Position numbers and translations under genes: made by a program
The notes under the pieces: generated by a model
Database searches by the model: none
What the model saw: only the letters and a program-made list of their open reading frames with translations
What the model was told of the DNA's origin: nothing
Assembly (NCBI GenBank): GCA_024280115.1
Contig: JAJRQT010000195.1
Coordinates: forward strand, 1 to 64,000
Length of the DNA: 64,000 nucleotides
Source of the DNA: Bacteroidota bacterium
GTDB taxonomy: Bacteria; Bacteroidota; Bacteroidia; Cytophagales; Cyclobacteriaceae
Direction: 5' to 3'
In this document: positions 28,407 through 37,007 of the stretch, in pieces
How positions within the stretch are numbered: position 1 is the first letter of the stretch
Layout of the letters: each line of letters starts with the position of its first letter

Positions 28407-28870
28407 TGTTAAATTTTTAATAAATAAATAAATGTCGAAAATCTTAGTTTAATATAATTATCAATAACTAACCAATTTTAATTTTATTCCAGCAAATGAA
28501 ATGAAGAAAAACGAATGATTATGAGATAAAAGATAAGATATTAATTCATTAAGACTTACATACAGTTCAAAGGTAGTTAATACATTTTCGTTATCCAAAG
28601 AATTATTGTTAGATTCTTTTAAATGAAAGTACTCTAATTTATTGCGCTGTATTTTTTACCCCTTTTCCAGAAGCAGTCAATTGGGTAAACAACCATATAT
28701 TTTCATTCTCAGGCCCTGATTCTATACCATTTCAATTTTCCGGATGATCATTTTAAAACCAATAACTATTATAGCTGAATTATTTCAGACCGAAGTGATC
28801 AATATCCTTTAAGCACGATGTACTCGCTGTTAATTGAATTCTAAGGAATCTCTGGCTTTCTATTTTACAC
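28407..28870. other. Intergenic region holding the csp leader and promoter
   Basis: About 460 nt without a gene between two minus-strand genes. The half nearest 28407 is the likely csp leader, the promoter element lies at 28568-28575, and the remainder shows no conserved structure that I can see. Confidence 0.5.
28568..28575 (-). promoter_or_regulatory. Candidate promoter for the CspA-like gene
   Basis: Minus-strand TACCTTTG matches the Bacteroidota -7 element, the same octamer as at 13844. The predicted start near 28561 gives a leader of about 155 nt. No TTG box is clear. Confidence 0.5.
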
Positions 28871-29440
28871 TCAATTATTTGGAGCTCCGATATCCACCCA
28901 GTCGGCAATTATTTTTATCTCCTCATCACTGATAGATCCGCTCTGTGGCATGGATTTATTACCGGTCCGCTCTTTTATTCTATCAGCTTTTGCTTTTACA
29001 TCAGCATAGGTAGCCCATGTAGGAATGCTGGAATTGCTTCCATGACAACCTGAAATTTGGCAATTCCCATCGATAATTGGCCTGATCTCGTTTGCATAAA
29101 AGACCTCTTTGATTTCAATAACCGTAGCCATCTCTGTATCTGTACAATTATTAGCGTCCTTCATCGTGATGGTATAATCATCTGCGCTAAGCCCGGCAAA
29201 TGTACTACTACTTTGAAAATTGGTTCCATCAATGCTATACATGATTGGTGAGGTAACTCCCTGTGCACTAACGGTGATCTCCCCGGTGGATTGACCTTCG
29301 ATACTCGCTGTAATAATATCAACACTTAACTCAGGCCCGTTTTTACAGGGATTTGTTTCTTCACTTGAATCACTACAAGCATTGAGAATGAATAATAATA
29401 TAATTACTATTCCTCCAAGTTTAAATTGATTTTGGTTCAT
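28871..29440 (-). CDS. Lipoprotein with SprB-like repeat and CX4CH cytochrome-like site
   Basis: A 189-aa lipoprotein: a hydrophobic leader ends in ILNAC (Cys22). Residues about 35-105 form a SprB-type repeat with the typical ISS-like pattern, V-x-G-x-T-S-P-I-M-Y-S-I-D-G and A-G-L-S-A-D-D-Y. The C-terminal part contains C127-x4-C132-H133, a CX4CH arrangement, and a possible axial Met164 (KSMPQS). Many Bacteroidota surface lipoproteins have cytochrome-like domains with such spacing, but heme attachment at CX4CH is not assured. Function may be surface electron transfer or structure. It stands alone. Confidence 0.75.
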   Translation of the reverse strand: MNQNQFKLGGIVIILLFILNACSDSSEETNPCKNGPELSVDIITASIEGQSTGEITVSAQGVTSPIMYSIDGTNFQSSSTFAGLSADDYTITMKDANNCTDTEMATVIEIKEVFYANEIRPIIDGNCQISGCHGSNSSIPTWATYADVKAKADRIKERTGNKSMPQSGSISDEEIKIIADWVDIGAPNN

Positions 29441-29538
29441 GAGATTTAATTTAGGTTAATAATAAAACTTAATTCCGCCCTTTTTTTATTTGAATCATTA
29501 TTCGTTGTTCACGAAAACATTCATTTAATTACTAATAT

Positions 29539-30782
29539 TTACTTTCCAATACGATATTTATAAGTTAAATAAGTACCAATTGTATGGAGATCGACATTTC
29601 CCCAACCAATTCCAGTTGTTGGAATTTTAATAAATGGCTCCACTTGTAAAGAGCATTTTCTGCCAAACATATATTGATAACCAACTGAAATATTTACAAT
29701 TCCAAACGGGTAAACAGTTGTTTTATCTGTTCCCCAATGGTCTGGAAGATCCGGATCATCTTGCTCATACTGAAAATAATAGTCTTCTTTTAATAGAAAA
29801 TAGGTGGACGCTCCCCCCGATATAAATAGTTTATGCCGGCTCTCCACTAATACATCATAGCGTAAATTCAATGGAATATCCACCATTTTGCATTCGCCAT
29901 AAGTTTCCTCTGCTTCAATACCATTTTTCCAATATTTTGGAGGGGCGTTGTAATCCTTTCCATAAGCTTCATATTGATTGCTTACAAATACAACCCCTGT
30001 GTTGATGGAAAATCGATTCAGAAAAGAATACTCAGCGATAATCGTCCAACGGGATCCGGGAGCTATAAAATTTCCTATACCAACAGTGCTAAAATCCGGA
30101 CTGTATCCAACACCCAATGAGAAATACGAGTTATTTATTTTTCCTGGCTTGATTTCTGAGGAGGACTGTTCATCATGAATAATCTGAATTTTTCTAGGAT
30201 TCAATTTTGATTTTGGAGGAATAGGAGAAAGAAAATGGAGCCTGGAATATAAGATTTGCCCTCTGTTACTAGCTCCATTTTCGAAAACAACATAACCTAT
30301 TTCATTTACATTTTTATTTTGAAAATTTGAATTATCTGTATTTTTTGTTTTATCAGCTTTCTTTGAAGTATAAAATATATTTGAATTTGCAAATGAAGGC
30401 TTTGACACTCTTTATTGGATACCGGAAATTGATGCCTTTTTGCTCAATAGTTCTATATTACCATTTTGCTGGATTATCTCCGTATCCTGAGTTGCGGAAA
30501 ATTTATCAACTTTTTGAACAGCTAATTGTGCTGAATTGACATCGTTGCATGAACCACCATTTTCCGAATTTTGAAATGTAAACCATGTGAAGGTAAGAAA
30601 AAGCAAAAACAAGGGGATGTACCAGTTTTTTTTAAATATGGACCAGATAGGATGGGTGACAGATAATTCTTTATCGAGCCTGGCCTCAAGTTTTTTCCAG
30701 TCGATTTCATTGAACTTATGATCTTCGCTATAAGCCCTTTTTCGGAATTTTTTTCTAGATTATCCTTTCCTGATGCGCTCAT
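29539..30782 (-). pseudogene. Broken membrane-anchored beta-barrel gene behind an ECF sigma factor
   Basis: Reading on from the ATG at 30782, the first ten or so residues (MSASGKDNLEK) leave the frame at a run of seven A. In the other frame the sequence continues as KFRKRAYSED, a soluble part with DWKKLEARLDKEL, then one membrane segment (PLFLLFLTFTWF), a linker, an in-frame TAA at 30412-30414, and from 30408 a 289-aa PorT-like outer-membrane barrel. If both breaks were repaired this would be one protein of about 414 aa: an N-terminal cytoplasmic part, a single membrane segment and a C-terminal barrel, as often encoded after Bacteroidota ECF sigma genes. A -1 slip at the A-run (A AAA AAT) would restore the first break. 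The stop makes a pseudogene more likely; sequencing error cannot be excluded. Confidence 0.7.
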
Positions 30783-31329
30783 AATCTTCCTTGAAATAAT
30801 CCTTAAGTATCAATTGCATGTTTTTTTTTGCTTTTGATAAATTTGATTTTGAAGTACCGGTGGAAATTTCGAGAATTTTGGCGATCTCTTCATGTTTATA
30901 CCCCTCAATTACATACAGATTAAACACCGTTCTATATGCAGGTGAAAGCTCTCTGATCATCGCTAATATTTCCTGATATAATATGCGCGACAATACATCA
31001 TCTGGTCCGTTATGAATGCTCACTTCATCCAATTCTGTAGTGAAAGCAATTTTTTTCTTTTTGATATAATTGATACAGGTATTGATCAGGATTTTTCTAA
31101 ACCAAGGTTTAAAAGACCTGTTTAGGTCAAGCTTTTTGAGATTGGTGAAAACTTTCATAAAAGCTTCGTTCAATAATTCCACTGCTTCATCTCTGTTATC
31201 TGAATAGCGCAAACAAACGCTCAAACCATAACTGTAAAAGTGTTGGTAGAGATTTCTCTGGCTTTTTCTGTCATTTTTAAGACAGCCTTTTAATAAGTCA
31301 GGTAGAATGGTTCGTGGTTCCTTACTCAA
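30760..31329 (-). CDS. ECF-type RNA polymerase sigma factor
   Basis: A 189-aa sigma-70 family member of the extracytoplasmic function type. Region 2 spans about 25-90 (with LLNEAFMKVF and WFRKILIN), and region 4, the helix-turn-helix that reads the -35 box, about 125-178 (GYKHEEIAKILEIS). The start is TTG, because the frame upstream reaches a stop at once and no ATG or GTG lies nearby. Its stop overlaps the start of the following gene by 23 nt, so the two are translationally coupled. It probably controls an envelope function, with the neighbour as a partner, but that partner is now broken. Confidence 0.88.
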   Translation of the reverse strand: MSKEPRTILPDLLKGCLKNDRKSQRNLYQHFYSYGLSVCLRYSDNRDEAVELLNEAFMKVFTNLKKLDLNRSFKPWFRKILINTCINYIKKKKIAFTTELDEVSIHNGPDDVLSRILYQEILAMIRELSPAYRTVFNLYVIEGYKHEEIAKILEISTGTSKSNLSKAKKNMQLILKDYFKEDYERIRKG

Positions 31330-31423
31330 TTACAATTGGTTTATTGCCAATACAGAGAAATTAAAGAAAAGGTTGCCTGGGGTTGAGAATATTTATGATA
31401 ATGATATTGGCGGATAAGGCAGC

Positions 31424-31921
31424 TTAGTCAATCTCTAAAACATCACCGTTTTCAGCATCGATATATACTTTAATTGTATTATTATTATCATCGAATTCGA
31501 ATGAATACACCCATTTATTTATGAAATCGCTTTCTTTTTTGAGTTTCCATCTCAGGAGGGAACTGTTTTTTATAGCTCCGGTAGCTACAGTTTTGGCAGT
31601 GCTGTAGTTAATCAAATTATTGCCCGGTGCGATATCATATGCAAATGGCCCAACTTGGCCTTCTATTTTAACAAGAAATTCCGTCCTGATATCCCAATAG
31701 AATTTCACTATAGCTCCTTCACTATCTTGAATTTTTATTTCCCAGGATTTTATTCCATCTTCTTCTTCGGTTCCCGTTTCAATTACACTCCCATCAAATA
31801 GGTTTAAAGAATTGTCAATAACACTTTGTGGAACAGTAGGATTATTATCTTCACTAGTTTCGTTGCAAGAAACAAGTGCTAATGATGCGATTATTATGGT
31901 GATTAAAAAGATATTTTTCAT
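31424..31921 (-). CDS. PepSY-like lipoprotein
   Basis: A 165-aa lipoprotein starting at the ATG at 31921; the longer frame from 31954 adds a poor leader. A lipobox LALVSC gives Cys19. The remainder resembles PepSY-type domains: a segment with S-T-A-K-T-V-A-T-G-A near the middle, then alternating strands ending with KVYIDAENGDVLEID, the usual PepSY close. PepSY proteins often inhibit peptidases or sense periplasmic conditions. It faces away from the Crp/Fnr gene, separated by about 87 nt. Confidence 0.75.
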   Translation of the reverse strand: MKNIFLITIIIASLALVSCNETSEDNNPTVPQSVIDNSLNLFDGSVIETGTEEEDGIKSWEIKIQDSEGAIVKFYWDIRTEFLVKIEGQVGPFAYDIAPGNNLINYSTAKTVATGAIKNSSLLRWKLKKESDFINKWVYSFEFDDNNNTIKVYIDAENGDVLEID

Positions 31922-32008
31922 ATGTGCCTTTATTATAACCATACAATGAAACAATTGTTAAGGTTGCCTTATATCCAATTATTATTTTATTTGTTAAATT
32001 GAAGCATT

Positions 32009-32647
32009 ATGATAAAAGATCAATCTGTACGAGACAGTCTAATATCTCTGGAAAAAGAACTCATTGAAAGTATTTTAGAAGAATCTGTATTAGAGACATT
32101 TCAAAAAAATACCATAGTGATCAGAGAAGGACAATATTTAAAATATCTTCCGGTAATCATCAAAGGAATGGTAAATGTTTATAGCCAGTTTGATGGGAAA
32201 GAATTACTTCTATACTATATCAAACCAAAACAAAGCTGCATTATCTCTTTTACCGCAGCCTTATATAATCTACCGAGTAAAATATTTGCAAAAACTGAGG
32301 AAGAAACTAAAATTTTATTATTACCAACAAAGAAAGTGGCGGATTGGACTGCAAAATACCCACGTTTCAATCAATTATTTTTCGATTTATATCATCAACG
32401 CTACCTGGATTTGCTGGAGACAATTAATCAACTTGTCTTTAAAACACTTGATCAACGAATATTATCGTATTTGATTGAGAGGTCTAAATTAATGGATACA
32501 GATGTTGTAGAGATACGTCACAGGCAGATTGCGAATGATCTTGGAACCGCAAGAGAAGTCGTGAGCAGAGTAATAAAAAAATTGGAAAAAGAAAAAAAAG
32601 TGGAGCAGACATCCGGCGGAATAAAAATTTTAGCGCGTAGTGACTGA
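32009..32647 (+). CDS. Crp/Fnr family transcription regulator
   Basis: A 212-aa regulator with an N-terminal cyclic-nucleotide-like beta-roll (about 25-115) and a C-terminal winged helix (about 150-205; RQIANDLGTAREVVSRVIKKLE is the recognition region). No cysteine cluster for an iron-sulfur cofactor is seen, so it is not a classical Fnr. Its own stop codon lies inside a Crp-like palindrome (32640-32653) that sits in front of the next gene, which suggests that it controls that gene and may control itself. Ligand unknown. Confidence 0.9.
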   Translation: MIKDQSVRDSLISLEKELIESILEESVLETFQKNTIVIREGQYLKYLPVIIKGMVNVYSQFDGKELLLYYIKPKQSCIISFTAALYNLPSKIFAKTEEETKILLLPTKKVADWTAKYPRFNQLFFDLYHQRYLDLLETINQLVFKTLDQRILSYLIERSKLMDTDVVEIRHRQIANDLGTAREVVSRVIKKLEKEKKVEQTSGGIKILARSD

Positions 32648-32653
32648 AGTCAC
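32640..32653 (+). promoter_or_regulatory. Crp/Fnr-like palindrome before the DUF2892 gene
   Basis: GTGACTGAAGTCAC is a perfect inverted repeat with the GTGA-N6-TCAC core expected for Crp-family sites. Its centre is about 44 nt upstream of the predicted start point near 32691, close to a class II activator position. It overlaps the stop codon of the Crp/Fnr gene. Confidence 0.55.
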
Positions 32654-32676
32654 CAGATTCGGACTTTCGACTATAT

Positions 32677-32684
32677 TATGTTTG
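32677..32684 (+). promoter_or_regulatory. Candidate -7 promoter for the DUF2892 gene
   Basis: TATGTTTG fits TAnnTTTG. It lies about 42 nt before the ATG and has no TTG box at the usual distance, consistent with an activator-dependent promoter served by the palindrome upstream. Confidence 0.5.
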
Positions 32685-32725
32685 TAATAACTTTAAAACA
32701 TATCTATAACTAAAAATAAAATATT

Positions 32726-32935
32726 ATGAAAAATATGGGAGCCGTTGATCGCATCGTTAGAGCTGTAGTCGCATTAATAATTGGAATTTTGTATATGACA
32801 AATGTCATTACAGGAACTTTAGGAATTATATTGTTGATATTAGCAGGTGTATTCTTACTCACAAGCCTGGTGAGTACTTGTCCGCTTTACCTTCCATTTG
32901 GAATTAAAACTTTCAAAACAAAAAGTACTGAATAA
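32726..32935 (+). CDS. DUF2892 (YgaP-like) membrane protein
   Basis: A 69-aa protein with two tightly packed membrane helices at about 12-27 and 30-50, followed by TCPLYLPFG with a single Cys, and opening with KNMGAVDRIVRA, the hallmark of the DUF2892 family. It is inner-membrane located. Family members often accompany sulfur or redox stress genes. Here it follows the Crp/Fnr regulator by 78 nt and is probably its target. Function of the domain itself is not known. Confidence 0.9.
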   Translation: MKNMGAVDRIVRAVVALIIGILYMTNVITGTLGIILLILAGVFLLTSLVSTCPLYLPFGIKTFKTKSTE

Positions 32936-33411
32936 GTCAATTTATTTATCCTGTTGAGTTTACCATTCGAACAATTTGTTTTTACCAATGTTATATTGTT
33001 CATCTATTTAATTGATTTTTTTTAATAATCAATCCTTTTTTAAAAAAGGTGTACTATAATAATTTCAAATAGGTATTTATTTTTTGCTTAATAATTAGGG
33101 TTATCTCTAAAAATTCAAAAGAGTAAAAAACGATATTTAAATACTTGTTCAGCTTTATTGAAAGTTATAGAATAAATTCAATGAGTATAATAATTGACAT
33201 TTTGAATCACAAATTGCTGACTATCAATAATATTTGTGCAATTTTGCACTTTTCATAAAAAATAATGTAGATAAATGGTGAGAATTAGTTGATTCCAAAG
33301 TTATACGCGATGAAGTTCAACAAATCTAAAAAAGGGTATTTTGTTTAATAATTCTTCTGAATAAAAAATATTATCATTAATCTAAACATTTTGTAATTTC
33401 CTTCGTTATAA

Positions 33412-33442
33412 TTGTTACTGTAAATAAATTAAATTACATTTG
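33412..33442 (+). promoter_or_regulatory. Consensus-like promoter for the small RNA
   Basis: TTG at 33412-33414, then 20 nt, then TACATTTG at 33435-33442, which matches the Bacteroidota two-box layout. Transcription would start near 33449. Confidence 0.55.
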
Positions 33443-33448
33443 TTTTTA

Positions 33449-33542
33449 TTATAATACCTAACTATATAACAAAGAGTATATAATAAAATTAAGTTTAGTT
33501 TTAGCTGAGAAGCTTAACCCGTAGTTGGGTTAAGCTTTTTTT
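33449..33542 (+). ncRNA. Candidate small RNA of about 94 nt
   Basis: It is bounded by a consensus-like promoter upstream and a strong intrinsic terminator at the 3' end, with no coding capacity between them. The body is AT-rich (TATATAAC, AAAATTAAG) and would be mostly single-stranded before the terminal stem. It does not match a known family that I can recognise. It could instead be a leader for the aminopeptidase gene at 33806, but the terminator makes that unlikely without anti-termination. Confidence 0.45.
33510..33542 (+). terminator. Strong intrinsic terminator
   Basis: AAGCTTAACCC (33510-33520), loop GTAGTT, then GGGTTAAGCTT (33527-33537), an eleven-pair perfect stem followed by a T-run. 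No protein gene ends just before it, which is the main reason to suspect a small RNA. Confidence 0.8.
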
Positions 33543-33805
33543 ATGCGTTCTAACCAAGGTATGCCTTCTGCTTTTTATTGGAAAATGGTTTAAATCTGTA
33601 ACTACAGTACGCAAAATCAATAATATTTAATTTTTCTGCATTTTAGAATTTGAAATATAAACATAGCGATTGATAGATTTTCTCAATTTAAAAAAGTGAT
33701 TTTTATGTATAAATATTAATTTTTTTTTTGATTACTTAATTAACTTCTTTGAATTACATTGGTTAAGCAATCATTTAAATTTGAATAACCTTAAAAATAC
33801 ATCAA

Positions 33806-35098
33806 ATGAGATATTCACCAGCTGAAAAAGAATTGTATATAAATAATAGGAAAAAGTTCGCTAATAGAATGAATCCGGGCTCATTGGCAATATTCAATTC
33901 AAATGATATTATGTCAACTAGTGCAGATGGTACCATGCCATTTATCCAACAAACTGACCTGTTTTATTTAAGTGGAATTGATCAGGAAGAAAGTATCCTA
34001 TTGATGTTTCCGGGCGCAAGTGAAAAGTTAAATCGAGAAATTTTATTTATTAAGGAGACAAATGACGAAATAGCTATTTGGGAGGGGCATAAATATACAA
34101 TAGATGAGGCGCGGCAATTATCTGGTATTCAAACAGTGCATTGGTTGTCCCAGTTCAATGATATTTTTAATGGGCTCCTGTTTCAGGCAGAATCATTATA
34201 TCTAAACTCCAACGAACATTTACGGGCTAAAAACGAGGTAGAAACAAGGGATGCCAGATTTGCAGATTGGTGCAAAAAAAAATATCCTCTGCATAAAATT
34301 GAACGATCTCAACCAATTCTACATGAAATACGGGCAGTTAAATCTTCTATTGAAATTGAGCAACTAAAGAAAGCCATTCATATTACTGAAAAGGGCTTTA
34401 AACGAGTGTTGAAATTTATACAACCCGATGTCATGGAATATGAAATAGAAGCGGAATTAATTCACGAATTCGTTTCTAATCGCAGTAGGAGATTTGCTTT
34501 TCAACCAATAATTGCCTCAGGTTTTAATGCATGTGTATTACATTATATTGAAAATAAGGGCCGTTGTAAAGACGGAGATCTGGTTTTAATGGATATTGGT
34601 GCTGAATACGGAAACTACAACGCAGATTTAACACGTTGTATTCCAGTAAACGGGAGATTTACCGACAGGCAAAGATCAGTATATAATGCTGTTCTAAAGG
34701 TTCAGAATGATGCTAAAAGCATGCTGTTAGCAGGAAATAACATTCCTGATTACCATAAGGAAGTTGGTAAAATAATGGAAAGTGAATTGATAGGTCTGGG
34801 GTTATTAAGTAAAACTGATATTAAAAATCAAAATCCATCAAACCCTGCATATAAAAAATATTTTATGCATGGAACATCTCACCACTTAGGATTAGATGTT
34901 CATGATTATGGCTATCCCCAAATGAAAATGAAGGTTGGAATGGTTTTTACTGTCGAACCGGGAATTTATATAAGAGAAGAAAATCTGGGAATCAGATTGG
35001 AAAATGATGTGGTGATAACAGAAGATGGAGTTGACGATCTGATGAAAAATATTCCCATTGATACTGAGGAAATAGAAGAATTGATGAATTCAAAGTGA
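33806..35098 (+). CDS. Xaa-Pro aminopeptidase (aminopeptidase P, M24B)
   Basis: A 430-aa metallopeptidase that removes N-terminal residues before proline. Creatinase-like N-terminal domain (about 1-175) and pita-bread catalytic domain follow. The five metal ligands are all visible in the family order: D263 (LMDIGA), D274 (NADLTR), H359 (GTSHHLGLDVHD), E384 (TVEPG) and E399 (RLEND). Length matches PepP. Cytoplasmic, since no signal peptide is present. Start ATG at 33806 is natural, as the N-terminus aligns with the expected MRYSP-like opening. Likely role: peptide turnover. Confidence 0.93.
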   Translation: MRYSPAEKELYINNRKKFANRMNPGSLAIFNSNDIMSTSADGTMPFIQQTDLFYLSGIDQEESILLMFPGASEKLNREILFIKETNDEIAIWEGHKYTIDEARQLSGIQTVHWLSQFNDIFNGLLFQAESLYLNSNEHLRAKNEVETRDARFADWCKKKYPLHKIERSQPILHEIRAVKSSIEIEQLKKAIHITEKGFKRVLKFIQPDVMEYEIEAELIHEFVSNRSRRFAFQPIIASGFNACVLHYIENKGRCKDGDLVLMDIGAEYGNYNADLTRCIPVNGRFTDRQRSVYNAVLKVQNDAKSMLLAGNNIPDYHKEVGKIMESELIGLGLLSKTDIKNQNPSNPAYKKYFMHGTSHHLGLDVHDYGYPQMKMKVGMVFTVEPGIYIREENLGIRLENDVVITEDGVDDLMKNIPIDTEEIEELMNSK

Positions 35099-35120
35099 AA
35101 ACAGGGGTTTTATTCCCTGC

Positions 35121-35513
35121 TTAATTTCTGAATTTATTGGCCTTTTCTATCAGCATTTCCCTGTCAGAAGTGATGCTGGGATCGCTATAAATATTTTTTG
35201 ACAATTCGGCTACAACCTTTTTCTTGTAACCGAGTTTTTCGGCAATATCTTCACAAAACACGATTTCAGATTTAAAAACCTGGCCATCCACTTTCATTAG
35301 CTGAATTACCATATATAGATATTCAAATCTTTCTTCATTAGAAAGATGTTGCATATCCGATATAGGCTCCGGCTTATTGAGAAGTTCAGTGATCTGCTCG
35401 TTTCCTATATTATTGACATTTGCAATATGCTCGATGAGTTTTCGCTCTTTTCCAGCAAGCTTGCCATCAGCAGTTGCTAATTGTATAAGAATGTTTAATT
35501 GTCGCGTAACCAT
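35121..35513 (-). CDS. TerB-like protein
   Basis: A 130-aa all-helical protein. The opening QLATADGKLAGKER and the later QLMKVDGQVFKSE each carry the A/V-D-G-x-x-x-x-x-E pattern of TerB domains, which are thought to bind metals or act in stress signalling. No membrane segment or signal. It is convergent with the aminopeptidase gene and 22 nt from it. A minus-strand TAAATTTG element at 35551-35558 may be its promoter. Function in this organism is not known; tellurite resistance itself is not implied. Confidence 0.82.
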   Translation of the reverse strand: MVTRQLNILIQLATADGKLAGKERKLIEHIANVNNIGNEQITELLNKPEPISDMQHLSNEERFEYLYMVIQLMKVDGQVFKSEIVFCEDIAEKLGYKKKVVAELSKNIYSDPSITSDREMLIEKANKFRN

Positions 35514-35671
35514 ATCTTGATTTATTCTATTGATTCAACAAGTATCTTTTCAAATTTAATAATTATTATCAATTCTGAATTACGCACTTAAAATACCTGT
35601 TATTTAGCCATGTAATATTTAATTCCTATCTAATAACAAAAGCTTCTATTGATTGCAACTCGTGCGATCGT

Positions 35672-36445
35672 TTATAACATTATCTGGAATTTGAACTGTT
35701 TTTTGCCGATTACCTCTTTTTTGTCATTGTAGGATACTTCAAGGAAGTTTACATTATTATTATAATCAATAATTAAGGCTGTTGAACATCTGGTTCCGTA
35801 TCCTTTCATCGAAATAAAAACAGGTGAAAGTTTTTTCTCAAGTTCATAAGAAATTCCGGTATCGGGAAGCAAGTTATCCGGAGCTTCATTGTTATTATTA
35901 AGCATATCGATTATATCGCCTGTATAAATAATTTCCTGTTTTAGCAAAGAAGTCAATTGATCTTTCCCATATTCAGTTTTAGGCCATGAGGTATCCAGTA
36001 AATGATTGCTTAATCCATGAGTCCCTCTTTCAATTATTTCCATTCTGTCAGAAATGTTGGAGTAATGGGCAATAGTTTCAAATGAATTGTCGCTTAGCAA
36101 TAAATTGAAACCGTTATATTCATTTTTAATGGAAGAAACGTCATTTAAAAACGATTTGTTGCTTTGGGAATTAAGTAAAAAATCCTTTGAAATAATGCCC
36201 CTGGAACGAGCATTTTTATTCTCGTTGCTCAGATCGCGGTAATTAGTTATCGCAATAAACCGCCCGGTTTTTGTGATTCCCAACCAGGTTCCTCCTGAAT
36301 TTAAATCTCTTCCTCCGATTATATTTTCATTTTCTTTCCAGTAACCGGCTTCTTTGGTTGGGCGATTAAAAAATTCATCTCTGTTTGCCGCGAGAATAAA
36401 TTTATTTTTAGGATGTTGATTTATTGAAAATAGAATAAGACACAT
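35672..36445 (-). CDS. NRDE family (TANGO2-like) protein
   Basis: A 257-aa protein starting MCLILF, with the family name motif N21-R22-D23-E24 and R-P-T downstream (RPTKEAGYW), then GGRDLNSGGTWLG and NYRD. These are the hallmarks of the NRDE/TANGO2 family, which has an Ntn-hydrolase-like fold with the second-residue Cys as possible nucleophile. Cytoplasmic. The biological role is not settled; heme trafficking has been discussed for eukaryotic relatives. It stands alone on the minus strand. Confidence 0.88.
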   Translation of the reverse strand: MCLILFSINQHPKNKFILAANRDEFFNRPTKEAGYWKENENIIGGRDLNSGGTWLGITKTGRFIAITNYRDLSNENKNARSRGIISKDFLLNSQSNKSFLNDVSSIKNEYNGFNLLLSDNSFETIAHYSNISDRMEIIERGTHGLSNHLLDTSWPKTEYGKDQLTSLLKQEIIYTGDIIDMLNNNNEAPDNLLPDTGISYELEKKLSPVFISMKGYGTRCSTALIIDYNNNVNFLEVSYNDKKEVIGKKQFKFQIML

Positions 36446-36597
36446 TTATTTTGAATTAAATTGATGATAATCAGTTAGCTATTTACAAGCATATTTGTCT
36501 AAAATAAATTAAATGGGACTATAAATACGAATCTAAGTTCATTAATTTAGTCAAATTATTATCTGGTTGTGATTATTCCATATTATACGCTATCACT

Positions 36598-36846
36598 ATG
36601 TTTAGATTCCTGAAGAAGAAACAAAAGAAAAACAAATCCAATATCGATTTCATAGATATAAATGGAGAATTTCTCAAAGAGGGTGATAAAGTATTTTCGT
36701 ATAGATACGAATTGGGTGAGTGTATAATCAAGAGGTGTGACAATGGATTTGAGTATGAATCAATTGAAAATAAGAAAAAGGTAAATTGGTCATTGATGGT
36801 AGATGCTGCAACAGAGCGTCAAAAAGTTAAGAAAATAGAATCTTAA
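36598..36846 (+). CDS. Small conserved-looking protein, unknown function
   Basis: An 82-aa protein with a strongly basic N-terminus (KKKQKKNK) followed by a compact beta-rich part, IDINGEFLKEGDKVFSYRYELGE and a Trp-containing VNWSLMVDA. No family is recognised. Codon use matches neighbours and the ATG follows an AT-rich stretch, so I consider it real. It precedes gmd by about 160 nt in the same direction but an operon is not evident. The KOW-like GEFLKEGDKV turn could mean an SH3-like nucleic-acid-binding fold; this is speculative. Confidence 0.6.
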   Translation: MFRFLKKKQKKNKSNIDFIDINGEFLKEGDKVFSYRYELGECIIKRCDNGFEYESIENKKKVNWSLMVDAATERQKVKKIES

Positions 36847-37007
36847 TAAAATACAGTAGTCATTTTCTCTTTCAAGCTTATATGATCCTTAAAATCTTTA
36901 AGCAAAAACAATCAATTGAATTTATTCTTGGTTAATTAAATTAATACCCTTACTTTTAAATTTTTATTATATCATAATATTAATATTTAATTGTATTTAG
37001 TAAAGAA

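Larger units (their letters stand above)
32936..33805. other. Long AT-rich intergenic region containing a likely small RNA
   Basis: About 870 nt without a protein gene. The left 400 nt are very AT-rich with no clear structure. The right half holds a promoter (33412-33442) and a strong terminator (33510-33542), together outlining a small RNA. Between 33543 and the next ATG at 33806 nothing further is recognised. Confidence 0.6.

Noticed and set aside
30760..31329. Internal Met start for the ECF sigma factor
   Set aside because: It would remove part of region 2; the TTG start keeps the full domain and no ATG or GTG lies nearer the upstream stop.
35121..35513. Tellurite resistance operon
   Set aside because: A TerB-like domain alone is present, without TerC, TerD or related genes.
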